Positions 10,935-23,046 are shown, counted from the stretch's first letter. The stretch is 64,000 nucleotides of DNA from Polytrichum commune (GCA_950295325.1 OX485809.1:5394001-5458000); one strand, 5' to 3'. The notes: generated from the sequence alone by a model not told the origin. Numbers and translations: made by a program.

Positions 10935-11518
10935 CTATGACCAATAGGGAAGGAAGTGTGCAAGCTGTGGTTGGTACTTTGATGGAGTGCTATGCAATTT
11001 GAATTTTGGTGACAATTTGTCTCCAATCTTCTTCCAAGTGTTATTGTCTATGCTGTATGTCACAACACTACACCGACACATTACAACATACAAAACACCC
11101 TTACAAGTTGCGCACCTGAATTTCCAAAAATGCAAGGAAGAAGGAAATTGATTATTGGAGTCTCCCATACATTTGTTGCAGAATCAAAGATGCAAACATA
11201 ACCATGGAGATCTTTAGTAATATTGATTAGTTTGTAGCTTTGGAGGTCATGCGCAACTAGAAGATTGCAATGCATAAACCAGGATTGTGTTGAACAAACG
11301 GGATTGCCAGTGGAAGTCTCCGTATTTGCTGGGACTGTCGTGTCATCAGATTGCATGCCAAGAGGTACCCCCATATCAAATAAGCCCAAGTGCAAATCTC
11401 CGATAACTTGAAGCGACATAGGTGTTACAATGCCTGGCTCAACAATGTGGGATTTGTTTGGCATTAAAATGCTATTCTTGTGATGGCAGAGGGTGAGCAA
11501 GTGTGCCGCTAACTTCAT
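10935..11518 (-). pseudogene. F-box/kelch-like relic, frame-shifted
   Basis: The minus strand carries two overlapping frames (145 aa at 11518-11081 and 77 aa at 11168-10935). The first contains GYVCIFDSATNVWE. The second contains CKGVLYVVM followed by VVTYSIDNNTWKKIG. Paired Tyr/Phe-Asp ... Trp phrases separated by a CxGVLY phrase are typical of kelch blades in plant F-box/kelch proteins. The switch of frame near 11100-11160 shows a frameshift. No F-box segment was found upstream and no intact start. I call it a decayed gene or retrocopy; the family assignment rests on short motifs only. Confidence 0.4.
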
Positions 11519-12886
11519 CGTACTTCACATGGGCAGACAACTCCATGATGCAGTATGTGGCTTTTGTATTGCTGCCATATATATGCTCACATGATAAAAG
11601 GAGGCATACCACCCTATACTGCATCACGGGACATCGTGATCAGCACAGGGCCAACATGTTCATATTCCTGCCGGTACCTTGCTACGGGCGTTATTTTTTC
11701 TTTTCTTTCTGCTCATATGACACCCTCCTCTCAACATAACCAAACTACTCATCTGAGCTAAAGTCAACCAAATCATATGGTCAACCCACAAAATAACAAT
11801 ACCGAAAGGTAGAGCACACATTGGAAATCATAGGAAATGAAATAGTAGACCACTTAGCAATTGAAGGTACCACCCTTGACAAGTCCACTACCACACCCAC
11901 ATCCACATAGCACACACCACACGGTATTGGTTATATAGAATACCCACTGAAGTACACAAGGATAAAATCTGAAACCTCAACTCGTACATCAACAAGAACA
12001 CTAGAAATAGCTAAAACCAAATCCTCATATAGAGATAGACGGGTCTCCAACGAGAAAATAGACCGCTAACGATCAAACCAAATTTGGAAAGCCCCCAACA
12101 TCCCTAATGCTCAAATAACACAAGTGCTAAACTTATGGTATGCCCAATATATGGGCAACCACTAAAAGAACATCTTTCAACCACTCGCCCAAACCCAAAT
12201 TGCACATTATGCCTATATAGAAAAATCAACACATGACGGCACCTATTCTCCACATGCTCAAACCAACATACAAAATGCTAAGAATGGCCATACACAACAA
12301 TGTTGTCCATCAAATAGGATATATAAATAATCAAATAGACACACTGCAAGATTTTATACACTCACCAATGCAAGTAACCAAAACTCCAAACCATAAGACG
12401 TGATCATCCCGGGATGGCTGCTTGATTGCTCATGCACTCTCACTTCATGCATGGCTAGACTAATTCCTGACATCTTATGTGTACTAGGAGCCCCCAATGA
12501 CAACCAACCAACATTAGACAAATCACCACCAAGCACTATCCAATTTGTAAAATTCACCTATTGCCGTGATAGATTCCCCACCACCGCCACACATGAAAAG
12601 TTAAATAAGTACAACCTACTTATCCAACAACTCGGATCAATAGCTTGGAAAGCTACACCTTATTACAATCACAACGGGATTAAAAGGAGCCATCCATCAA
12701 AACTCAATTGAACAATAAAAACACCTCAAAGTACCCCCAAATAGAAAATAGAAAATAAAAACTTATGAAACAAATACATCACATTGTCATCAAATTTTAT
12801 CTAACAACCCTATAATGGCAGCCGAGGTTGGGAACATATCATTTCAGAAGAAAATGTTGATGTGAATTTTGGCCCATTTTCATTGC
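11519..12886. other. No recognisable gene
   Basis: AT-rich DNA with short frames that show no recognised motif (for example 103 aa on plus at 12400-12711). No repeat structure was noticed. Confidence 0.5.
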
Positions 12887-12889
12887 TTA

Positions 12890-13361
12890 GGGAAACTTTA
12901 CATATAGACCAAGAGTTGTGACCAAATAGATTTAAGGGCCCTTGAAAATCATGCAAAGCCCGTACCATGGGATATAGAAATCTAATTTTGTAATTTGATG
13001 GGCCCTCAAGCTTAGTGGAAAGTGAAAGTAGACCATATTGAGGGACCACAACATGTGTTTGGGTTTGGATCCCCACCGCGACAATATAAAATTTTTAGGA
13101 GCCAATCGCAATCTAATTAATTGCCACAACCCTAGTTCTATGTTAGACCCACCTTCTTTTTGATGGGCCTAATGCAATATCCGGTAGATCATGAAACATT
13201 ATCTACTTGTTGTAAATTTCTTATCCATTCAAAATTCTTTGGTCCCTTAGGTCTTCAAGGTCTAACGTAAAGTGAACATGGAATATCTTCACCTTCTCAA
13301 CCAATCACATAGTTTATATATCATAGGTCAAGGGCCCTCAAGCTCTAGTATAAAGTGGCCC
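12890..13361. mobile_element. Tourist-like MITE (PIF/Harbinger type), diverged copy
   Basis: Flanked by TTA on both sides (12887-12889 and 13362-13364), as expected for the 3-bp duplication of PIF/Harbinger elements. It aligns in order with the copy at 27194-27770: ACCAAGAG-TGTGACC, GCCCGTACCATGGG, GGGCCCTCAAGC, GACCATATTGAGGGACCA, GGTCTTCAAGG and finally AAAGTGGCCC at the right end. The left end has drifted to GGGAAACTTTACAT. No coding capacity. Confidence 0.75.
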
Positions 13362-13364
13362 TTA

Positions 13365-14171
13365 GAATTCCGGTGCCTCCAGAGCACTATGTTTGCCATT
13401 AATAGTGATGACGACCTCTGATCAAGCACTCGGGAAAAAAATGCAAAATACAAGATCTGCTTTATTTCACTTCATCCTCTCTCACTAAGGTAGAAATACC
13501 ATAACCCGTGAAAATAAGGTGGTTTGCATTGAAGATATGGTCTGACAATCATGAGATAATTTTCCAAGATAGACGAGAAGGATTCATGAAGAATGCAAGT
13601 TGTTTTATATTTTTCTGTCTTGTACAAAAAATGCTACAAATTTTCAAAGTGAAAAGTTGTCAAACCCCCTACTCGTTCACTAGATTCTTCCTACACCGAA
13701 CACGGTAATCCACATTTCCATACAGAACATCGCCTAAATCGGTTACCTCATGAGTACATCAACACTTGACTCCCATTGGCTACACTAAGTGTGCACGCAT
13801 TGAAGTTGCCGCCGAGCCATGATCCGTTTTAGAAATGACACTTCACCATTATGACGGCGATCTAGTGCACGGCTAGAGGGTGGTTAACCGCTTATGATAT
13901 TTCTACCTTCTGGATCATTCTTAGTGGATGTGCATATGATGAGGAATGAACGGTTGAATTTGCATTTGGAAAATTGGAAGGGATGGTGAATTTGGGGTGA
14001 TTTTTTTGCCTTTGATTTTCCGGTGAGTGCCTAGAACCATTACCATCGAGAACTAAATTCTTCCAGTGCTGGTGATTGTGAGCATTAACGCCAACACCCT
14101 CAAAAACTTGACTTTATGTGCAAAAGAATGCAAGACAAGTGCTGTGAAGATACATGATCACCTGCAATCTG
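13365..14171. other. No recognisable gene
   Basis: A 66-aa plus frame at 13508-13708 has no recognised motif. No repeats were seen. Confidence 0.5.
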
Positions 14172-14710
14172 GGAGAATTCGAGGTTCCTGACCAGTGGCG
14201 GTCTGGTATCATTTTTGGGGGAATTTTTTCTTTAAAAAAAAAAAAAAAAAAAAACAAACCCGTTTAGGTATCTATAATGAGTATTTCGCACTTTTTGATA
14301 CTAGTAGGGTATGGGTGTTTGACAATATTTTTGTCTTCAACACCATTTGAGTTTACATATCACGCAAGAATATTCATATCTAGGTAAAATCGTCGTGGTA
14401 TTAATATGGTTTAGAATGGTACTGACCCAAATAATAACTCGGGTAAACAAAGATCCTCTCGCTTTGACATGTCCACCAAATATCAATATGTGAGCAATAT
14501 TACAATTTTGATACCCATACGTAGGTTCTTTGATGCCATTATTGATGTTGATTATTGATACCATGCAATCACATATACACCAGACCAACATTGTTCCTGA
14601 CCTCCACTTTGCAGAACCTTGTTGCAACAACAGAAAGTCATGGAGGATGATGTGATTAATTGAAGCTTCTTTGCTGAAGATCTGAATTCAGGAAACTTTT
14701 TATGAATGAT
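14172..14710 (+). pseudogene. Relic of the split-kinase 3' end, interrupted by an insertion
   Basis: GAGAATTCGAGGTTCCTGACC at 14173-14193 copies the kinase gene's last coding part (8456-8476 region). After an insertion, CTCCACTTTGCAGAA, TTGCAACAACAGAAA, a TGGAGGATGATGT-like run, GAAGCTTCTTTG and ATCTGAATTCA continue to about 14700, matching 8577-8680. About 100 bp of the parent between CTGACCTCC and GCAGAA is missing. The relic is non-coding now and shows a partial duplication of the kinase locus 6 kb downstream. Confidence 0.75.
14194..14592. mobile_element. 399-bp insertion with 10-bp target duplication (possibly Mutator-like)
   Basis: GTTCCTGACC is present at 14184-14193 and again at 14593-14602. 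The parent sequence in the kinase gene has it once, so the duplication arose on insertion. The inserted piece carries a short inverted motif GGTCTGGT near both ends (14200 region; as ACCAGACC at 14579-14586) and a 21-base A run at 14234-14254. A duplication of 9-11 bp is typical of Mutator-like elements; the short inverted ends are compatible but weak. No ORF of note. Confidence 0.6.
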
Positions 14711-14839
14711 TTCCAACACAGGGACGATTTTGGGAGCATTAACGTATCGAAGGGCTACTTGCACATACAAAACACCCCTGGGTAGTGCAATTAGTAAACT
14801 TTGTGAGGATGAGTCCCTCTGTGTGGATAGATTTGTTCT

Positions 14840-15450
14840 TTATTTCAACCAGAGTTATGGTCGGGAGTTGTTTGATTTGCACACAACACTTTTCATGTTC
14901 GGTGAGTTTTTGCTACATGCTTGGAGTCAATTTGGAGGTTTGCATGAAGAACTTTCGGCATCAGTTCATTGAGGGCCAAACACATTTAGGCATGTCGAGA
15001 GGTGCTAAATGACTCTGGCCCCCAATGAACCAGTATAGAATGTTCTTTGTTCGAACACCCACACCGACTCCAACATGCACTGAAAACGTACCAAACATGG
15101 AAAGTTTCGTGTGCAAAACAACCACCTCCCAACCAAAACTCCGATTGAGTTCAAAGGACGCCTCTCCTACGTAGAGGGAGAATTAGGCGAGTCTCTTCTA
15201 TTCCCTCCTTTGCGACAAAAACATGGACAGCCAGGTAGAGAGATCAAACTGGAAAGCAAGTGTGAGGGATCAAAAATAGACCAAAAAACATTTGCAAGAA
15301 TGCTTTTAGTGCTCACAAATTGTGTAGGGTGCAAAGCCTCCATGTGAATGGGGTTAATCCACATAACCTAGAAAGGAAAGAGGGAAAGACAACTCTGATG
15401 TTGCCACTAACATAAATTATGGCATTGCTTCATTTTCAAGTTGGTCCAAG
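14840..15450. repeat. Dispersed repeat A, copy 1
   Basis: The stretch from GGTCGGGAGTTGTTTG through CTACAACAC-like, CATGTT-GGTGAGTTTTT, TCATCGAGGG-like and CCCTCAATGAACCA-like blocks aligns in order with 16990-17310. A last block with GACAACTCTGATGTTGCCAC at about 15390-15450 matches 17748-17815. No coding capacity was recognised. It is of unknown transposon class. Confidence 0.6.
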
Positions 15451-16094
15451 TCTATGTGTATTTTCAAAACGGACATAACGAAAATTAGAGGGCCCCGAAA
15501 AGACTCATCTTTTTTTAGGAGGGGAACACCTTGAATGGGTGCAAACAACCCCCTTGATTGGGAGGATCATAAGTGATAGGAACCAAAAATCAAGTGCTAG
15601 GAAGGCCACCCATTTGATTACTATTTTGGCCTTAGGCACCTTAACCTTGGAGTTCCCATGGGATCCAAGTTAAGGCCCTAGGTTTAAGCCACCCTCACAA
15701 TAGATAGAAGTGGCCCAGTGTAAATGAGACTAGGAAACTCTCTAATTTTAAATAGAAACTAGAGGCGCGGGGTGGAGTTTTTAGAAGAGAGGAGGGGATC
15801 AAGAGGTCATTTAGTATGCCTTCTTCACCTTCTTGTTGTCGCTCCTCTTCATAGCTCATGGTTGGGTGGTTTGCGCCACATAAACTCCTCTAGACTTGCA
15901 AAGAGGCAGACTGCATGCAGGTGATGATGTTTTATGCCTTAAGCTTGTGAAAGTAAATTCATCATGTCATCTTTTCAAGGGATGGTACTCTCAAAAATTA
16001 TCTTGAATCCAAGCGGTTCAAATGTAAGCCAATTGAGACAAGTTTGTGCGCAAAAATGGTAAACATTAAGGTTGTCTACTTGAGAATGAGGTTT
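15451..16094. other. No recognisable gene; 3' flank of the phosphorylase gene
   Basis: No open frame of note. The last 100-200 bp before 16095 lie downstream of the minus-strand stop and probably hold its 3' UTR. Confidence 0.5.
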
Positions 16095-19000
16095 TCATGC
16101 CGAAATCGAATCATCATCTTCAACTTGCACTTCGCGAAGAAACTCGGCAGCTTTTTCGGGTGAAACAGGGTTGATGTAGCAACCGCTCCCGAGCTCAAAC
16201 CCACCTGGAGTTGTGAGGTGTGGGACAATGACAAGGTACCAATGATAAAATGCGGAATCACAATGCTCTTGGCCTAAAGGTGCAGTTTGAAGCATGTAAT
16301 TGTATGGTGGACACGAGAATGCGAGGTCCAACTTTTGCAACGTCAACTTCAACATTGCAGCCATAGATTGGATCTGCAGTGGAAACAAAAAAAGACCTTC
16401 TTAGTTAGTTCATGGAAGGGAAAAAGAAGAAGAAGCAAGGGAATTATTTCTGTAGCTTGAAAGTAGGAAGATCAAACTACAGTTCAAACGATGCACTTCT
16501 TGCAAAGGACGTCCTTGATGGTAAACTATTTGTTTAGCAATATTGCAAAATACAATTCTCAAAATAACAGAATTATTCCTTGAAAGTCTCTTAAAAGACT
16601 CATGGTTTGGTAGGGAGTTTTGGTCCACTTCTAACAATTTCCAATTGTTTAACGAGCATTCAACTGGTGTCAGAACCCCAAATCTCAGTGAATATGAAGG
16701 GGAGGCATTTGACTTGCGTCAAATGACAGCTATATGAAAGTGTAGTCGTTATCCACCTTTTGAGAGCACCATTTTAGATGCCTTCAAAAGTTTGCCATGA
16801 AATTTGTTTCTATGATAGCTGTCTTTTTGGCCAAAGCCAAATGCCTCCCCTTTATTTCACTAGAATTACGAGTTCCGCCAAACTTGAACACTCCCAGTTA
16901 AACATTATAGAATGTCAAAAATGGACCACGACTTCACCAAACCATGAGTTTTCGAGGGACTTAAATGGTTAACACTAATATAGTCATCCTCTGACTCAAC
17001 ATGACTTTTGGTCAGGAGTTGCTTGTTTTGCTACAACACCTTCCATGTTTGGTAAGTTTTTTGGTGAATGCTTGGGGGTATGGCGACAAAGACTCTGACA
17101 TTAATTCATCGAGGGTCAAACTCATTCTGGCATGCAATCAAGCACACGCCCTCAATGAACCACAATCAGTTGCTCTTCATTCAAAGTCAAACACTATCTA
17201 CCTCCGAGCATGCATCACCAGAAGTGGAACGAAATTACTGATCTTGTATGCAGAAACAACCTATGGAAAATCACATATAAGGGACCAACTGCCGACCAAA
17301 AGTCCCATTGACTTAATACAAAAGTAATGCGAATGTGTTATAATGCAGATAATCATTTAATTGATTTACCTCCTCATCACCCGTTGTCTCGAAGTTGGAA
17401 GAGTGACGCTTTGGAAGCAACCACGTCTCGTAGGAGTACATCGGTGCATACGGGGCGATGCTGATGAAGTGCTTGTTTTCGTCAATGAGGCGAGCAGAAT
17501 TCACTTTCGTTTCATGGTGCACGACATCACAAAAGATGCACCTCTTGTTCGTGTCATAGTACTCCTGGGCTCCTTGCAGCTCGTCATTCTTGTTGCGGGT
17601 TATGACTGGGAGTGCCATAATTTGGCTGTGTGAATGTGTCATTGAAGCACCTGCTCTGTTACCCCTATTCTTGAACACCTACCCCAGACCATCAACCATG
17701 AACCTCAGATTACACATCACCTCCAAAACAGAGAAAGAATTAAGCAGAGACAACTCTGGTGTTGTCACTCGCGTGCATTATGGTGTTGTTTCATGTTCTC
17801 CAAGTTAGTCTAAGGTAGATATCGCTTATTTGGTTCCGTTTCTTATCAGAACACCTATATTTGAGTGACATCTGGTTTTGGTGTGGCTCCAAGAACAGAT
17901 ACCAAAAAGACACTTGTTCAAAAGAGATTCGCATACATGCTCAAAATATATTACTCATTCTAACCTCAATAGTCTTCAACAGAACTGAGGGGAGCTATAC
18001 GACCATTTAATGAGCACCAGAATCTTCACTTTGATAATGAATAAGATACTCATATGAGCTCCGAAAATTATAAGGAAAGTGGCTGTGGCATCGATTTGGA
18101 TTAGCTAACCTTCTTGTACTAATTGTGTGTTTCATATCCTAGGACAAGTGGGCTAGTCGAAATTAGTAACCATTGAAGACCCATCTAGCTCATTCTATAT
18201 GTAACTCCGAAACACACATCATCACAAGTATTAACTTAGAGGGATCTTGAGCAACATTGACTAATTTGAAAGGTGAACCAGTTCTTAATGTTGAACATTT
18301 GTAGTTGTATATGAGACTTAATTGCTGTCAAGGCTGGACATGGACCTTCCAGAACCAGTTCTTAAGGTTTTAGTGCCATCTGCATGTTTGCAATATGTTT
18401 ACTGTCACTCTTTCAAATCGAACATGGAGTCATGGGATGAGCAAGTTTCACACATCAATACCTGACAAAACTTGAACCTCGGATCCTTCTGAAATTCTTT
18501 GATCCGTGCTTGATAAGCTTTCAACACCTGTAAGCAAAAACAGAAGGAAATAAGAGAGTCAATCATTTGATACCATCCAAGAAACGAAGCCACATAATGA
18601 ACCAGAACCAAAAGCCTTTGTGACAACCATATAGAGGAAGCAACAACATTACAGCAATTACAAAGTTGAAGACATCCTTAGGAATTCCTTAGGGCAGGAA
18701 CCACAAGGTTGAAGACATCGTCAGGAATACCTTGATACACCATTTACAAGATTGGTTACAAGGTTGAAGACATCATCAGAGATTGTTTAGTGCAGCAATT
18801 AAAAGGTTAAAGCACATCATCACCAGGAATTCCATAGTGCCGCAATAATCAAGGCTGAAGAGATGATCAGCAGGAATTCCTTAGTATATAACAAATTACA
18901 AGGTGAAAGACACCATCAGAATTGCTTAGTGCAGCAACCGCAAGGTTGAAGAACATCATCAGGAATGTCCTTAGTACAGAAATTACAGGGTTGACCACAT

Positions 19001-19894
19001 CATCAAGAATTCCCTGCTACACCAATGACAAGGTTGAACACATCATCAAGAATTCCTTAGTGCACCAACTACAAGGTAGAACACATCATCATCAGGAATT
19101 CTTTAGTGCCGCAATAATTAAGGTTGAAGAGTTGATCCGCAGGAATTCCCTAGTACAGCAATAACAAGGTTAACGACACCATCAGGGACTCCTTAGTGCA
19201 GAAATCGCAAGGTTGAAGAACATCATCAGAAATTTCCAGAGTGCAGAAATTACAAGGTTGAACACATCATCATCAGGAATTCCGTACCGCACCAATTACA
19301 AGGTTCAAAACTTCATCATCAGGAATTCCACAAGGTTGTTGACATCGTCACGAATTCCTTAGGACAGCGATTACAAGGTTGAGCACATCATCACCATCAT
19401 CATCATTAGGAATTCCTTAGTGCAGCAATAATCAAATAGGTTGAAGAGATGATGAGCAGGAAAACTTATGGGTGTCCCAAAAGAATTAAATTTACCTCTG
19501 CCACATGAGGAACAGGAAGCTCCGGGATGGTCAACTGATGCTCAGGAGTTTCAATCACAACTTCATGGCTACCAAAGCCCGGGAGCTGACACCGATTGAA
19601 GACCGTGCCTTCCCCGGAGGCTTGCAATTTCAACCCATTCGTGTCCATGGACACGGCAGGGTACTTGTTAACTATCACCCTAACCCTCCAGTCAGGTGCA
19701 TCAGCCTCCTCGCTGTCCCGGAGAGCAAATGTCTCATGCCCATTCTCCATCTCGAAGCCATGGCAGAAATTGCAAGGGCCAGGGTTACCGTCCCGGAAGC
19801 TGTTGAATTTCCTGAACTCGGAGGGGCGCTTCCCCCTTTTGTCTGAAATGATAACCCACCTTTGTAGTAGCAGATCCCTCCTCAGCTCCGCCAT
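16095..19894 (-). CDS. ADP-glucose phosphorylase (GalT/HIT superfamily), four exons
   Basis: Exons on the minus strand are 19894-19496, 18527-18462, 17678-17370 and 16373-16095, all in phase 0 with GT/AG borders, giving 350 aa. That matches the length of Arabidopsis At5g18200, which is characterised as an ADP-glucose phosphorylase rather than a true galactose-1-phosphate uridylyltransferase. Seen: RRDLLLQRWVIIS at the N-terminus, a CNFC zinc pair (C41, C44), ETPEH His119, GASMTHSHSQ with the HxH pair His170/His172 (His172 expected to be the nucleotidylated nucleophile), a second CIFC pair (C202, C205) and FYHWYLVIVPH with His302. No transit peptide is evident, so it is probably cytosolic. The reaction is release of glucose 1-phosphate from ADP-glucose with phosphate. 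Introns hold repeats A and B and a minisatellite, yet all splice sites and catalytic residues are kept, so the gene looks functional. The exact substrate is inferred from similarity. Confidence 0.92.
16990..17310. repeat. Dispersed repeat A, copy 2 (inside intron 3 of the phosphorylase)
   Basis: Starts near GGTCAGGAGTTGCTTG and runs to the block before AGTCCCATTGACTT. It is collinear with 14840-15140. It fills much of intron 3 without disturbing exon 3, whose boundary is at 17370. Confidence 0.6.
17810..18190. repeat. Dispersed repeat B, copy 1 (intron 2 of the phosphorylase)
   Basis: Common blocks with 22633-22985 and 51477-52098 are TAAGGT(G/A)G, TATTTGAGTG, GGTTTTGGTGTGGCTCCAAG, ACCAAAA, AAAAGAGATT, GAGCACCA-AATCTTCACTTTG, AATGAA-AAGATA, GAGCTCCGAAAATTA and ACTAATTGTGTGTTT. 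No coding capacity. It is an unclassified interspersed repeat. Confidence 0.7.
18640..19465. repeat. Degenerate intronic minisatellite, 43-49-bp unit, about 19 copies
   Basis: The unit reads approximately AAGGTTGAAGACATCATCAG, then GAATTCCTTAGTGCAGCAAT, then TAC. It recurs about 19 times through intron 1 of the phosphorylase. A variant carrying CAATAATCAAGG-TGAAGAG and GATCAGCAGGAATTCC recurs near 18842, 19113 and 19425, which hints at a higher-order unit of five to seven monomers. Frequent indels keep it out of any reading frame. Confidence 0.9.
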
Positions 19895-20019
19895 AGCTAT
19901 ATCTGTATCCCCAAATGTATTCTAAACAGCAATGTGCAATGCTGACTCAAAATTACGCTTAAAAAAAGCTTCCCAGGAGTACCAACATAACCTCAACCAG
20001 CATGTAATTAAGGCGGGGA

Positions 20020-20830
20020 AAATTTTGAAGGGATCAGAGATGCTATCGTACAATCTTTATAGATAATCTGAGTAAACTGTTAGGTTGTCAAGCAGGTTAG
20101 CAAGAAGCTCAGTGGGTCTAAGTCTGTCCGAAGTTACTTAGTTGTAGATAAATATGTGATCGACGAACCCAATACCAATAACAATACTACTATGACTACT
20201 ACTACTACTACCAGACCCAAGTTAGCGCCAAATATGCTCCCCAAAACACCACCTTCACCAAAGGGATCTTTAAACCCAAGGAATCAGAGATATTATGTTA
20301 CACTCGTACAGAGAAATGTGAAGAAATTGTTAGGTTGTTAAGAAGATGAACAATAAGCTGCTGCTTACTAGTGGGCTTGAATCTGTCTGGAGTCAATAAA
20401 CCTGCATCAAACTTCCCAAATTAGCTCTGGAAGGGAGGCCCACACTTGAAGAGATTCACTTCAAGATAGAAATGTATCCCACTGTAGTGCAAACTCACTT
20501 AGGTCGTGAAGAAAATTCAGCAAGAACAGCTTCACTCATGTGGTCCACTAGGTAATTAAATCTGTTCAGATACATAAAGTCCTCGTCAGCGCAGTACTGA
20601 CCTCACTTCCCCAAAAGCAGCACCTTCGGACAAGAAATTACAACTGCATCTTATATTAGCAAGAGTGACGATCGATGACTAAAGGCGGCCAAAACGGGTA
20701 ACACTAACCCACACTTCAAGAAAGAGAGGAAAAATCTCCCACAGTTCCAAACTCGCTTAACTAAGTCGTGAAGAAAATCAGCAAGAAGAAATAACTGCTG
20801 CACCTGATGGCTTAAAGAAACCAGGAACCT
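20020..20830. repeat. Degenerate repeat upstream of the phosphorylase gene, about 190-250-bp spacing, four copies
   Basis: The words GTTAGGTTGT-AAG, (T)AGGTCGTGAAGAAAAT, CAGCAAGAA and an AGTGG-CT-AATCTGT block recur near 20080, 20330, 20510 and 20770 in the same order. The array lies just 5' of the start codon at 19894, in the promoter region. Confidence 0.55.
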
Positions 20831-22632
20831 CCTTCACGAGTGCAACCTGCAGATCGCTAGAAATTTCAGAAAAAAGTAGCATCATTCAACTCATGTCTAC
20901 TTGGCAGTCCGTTGTTCATCCCCATGACACACACGATTCTTAGTTTGTGTGCACCAAAATCTTCTCATCACTCTTGATCCTAATTATTCCCCCGAAGCAC
21001 ATGATCACATAAGGACCCCCAACAACGTCATGCAACTACAAGTTCACCTCCAAATGAAATATAAGCAGCTCCCTGGGCCATTAACCTTAGAACCAAAACC
21101 CAAGTTTTACTCAAAACACCGTGAGAGGTGCAAGTTTCAACGGTTCCAGAAGGTTTGGGAGCATTTTGGTTGGTACGTGGCGAGAATTGTTCAAGCGGGG
21201 AAGTTGCACAAGATCTGCGAAGCACGATGGTGGGTTCCACATCGTCTTCCAAACAATTCTGGTAATTCTGTCTACTCAGCTCTAGAAAGAGTATAATAAC
21301 AGGAAGCTTATAACGTTAAGTACGTAGATACATCATAAGAGTGGCATGATCACACATTGTACAGGTACACCAAACACAAACACAAAGGGTGCTAAGTTAA
21401 GCAAAGGGTGCTACATTGGAGCAGTCTCCTTATAGTCTCCAACCTCCCTAATATCATGCATGTGGCAACCAAAGTGCATGTGATGTTAAGGAGGTATGTA
21501 GTGCTAACATGGATGCGTGATAATAAAGAGTCCGTGTAGCATGTGATATTATGGAATGACGCGTTGTAATAATGACAATGATGACAATGTGATGCATGCG
21601 AGCATGTGGTTTTAATGTCGAAACTTGTCATATATGAAAGGGAAATGTGACAAAAAGGAGGGAGATTTAAACTAAGCACATCCGATCCCTAGGGTTTCAG
21701 GGAATAAGAGAGGGAGTGACATTACAAAGGGTGACAATACAAAGTTTAGGGTATATGTCCCACAAGTTCACTCTATATGAACTTCATGCATTGTGGGTCC
21801 CATGATCAAAACTAATATCTTACAATATACAAGGCTTTACATAATTTTAGTGAAAGCTAAGATTCTATTTGATTAAAGATTGTGTGAGGTATTGATAGTT
21901 GATTCTTTTATAAAGGAGTTGAAAGTTGGGCTACAATAGACCCAAGTTATTCTGGCCTTGGAGAGCTTTTTGGACCCCGCAAGCAACACATTTGCGGTTG
22001 GGCCTGACGCACGGGTCCAACTCCTAGGCTAAACCCAACATTGTCCCGTTGTATATATGGCCCTATATTGATAACATGTTAACATGTTCTAAGATGGATG
22101 GGTCTTTGAAGGTTGACTTCTTCTTAATAGCCTAGTTCTTGTAGAATATGAAGCATGCAATTTGTACAAGATGATTAGCAAGATCCAAATTGAGACTGCA
22201 ACTAAAGACATTTTCCTCACAATTTTTGGAACTTGTATGATAACTTATTCATTCTCTCAATAACCGGTCATATAGTTCCATGCCAATTATGTTGACTATT
22301 AAGCCTAGAATGATGATCATATTTTGAACATGCAATCCAATCTCTTTTAGACACATAATGCCATTTAGATATACATTCTTGGAACCACATACCACTCGAA
22401 TATAAGTGTTCTAGTAAACATGGTAACCAAATAAGGGTTGTATACTTATGGTTGAGAGACCTAGATTACATCAGTAAAGCTGGAGTTCGTAGGTACTTAG
22501 TTAGATGCCAGCAGCATAGTTTCTTGTGGTCCAAGGTCTCCGCGTTTGTCCTCTTCTTGTCTCCAAGCGACACTAGATTAAAACTCTTGATATGTTGAGA
22601 CTTTGACTTTAAAATTCTTGCATGCTTTGTAC
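20831..22632. other. No recognisable gene
   Basis: A 115-aa plus frame (20949-21296) and a 95-aa minus frame (21392-21679) show no family motif; the first may belong to promoter or UTR sequence. A short palindromic segment lies near 21972-22022 (TTGGACCC ... GGGTCCAA). Confidence 0.45.
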
Positions 22633-22985
22633 TAAGGTGGGTGTGCCTAATTCGGTTACTTACCTAAATTTGAGTGGTATGTGGTTTTGGTGTGGCTCCA
22701 AGCACGGGTACCAAAATATATACATGTTTAAAAGAGATTGGACTACGTGTTCAAAATATGATCATCATTTTTATCTAAATAGTCAACATAAACAAGCACC
22801 AAAATCTTCACTTTGAGAATGAACAAGATATTCATGTGAGCTCCGAAAATTATGAGGATAGTGACTATGGCTTCAATTTGGCTTTGGTATCCATCTTGTA
22901 CTAATTGTGTGTTTTATATCCTCTAAGAAGTGGCGTATTTGAGGGGGGGGGAGGAGTAACCATTTAAGACCCGTCTACTTTATAT
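22633..22985. repeat. Dispersed repeat B, copy 2
   Basis: Collinear with the intron-2 copy of the phosphorylase gene, including TGGTTTTGGTGTGGCTCCAA and GAGCTCCGAAAATTA. It carries an extra run of about 10 G near 22944 that the other copies lack. Confidence 0.7.
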
Positions 22986-23045
22986 TGATACCTTGATATC
23001 CCACGTTGTTTTGCATATTTATTACCACAATTGTAATAAAATTTG

Positions 23046-23046
<1 letters not shown>

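Noticed and set aside
16095-19894. Galactose-1-phosphate uridylyltransferase
   Set aside because: The sequence pattern and the 350-aa length fit Arabidopsis At5g18200, characterised as ADP-glucose phosphorylase, better than true GALT. Activity is still inferred.
20949-21296. 115-aa plus-strand ORF upstream of the phosphorylase
   Set aside because: No recognised domain; it overlaps a minus frame and lies in probable promoter DNA.
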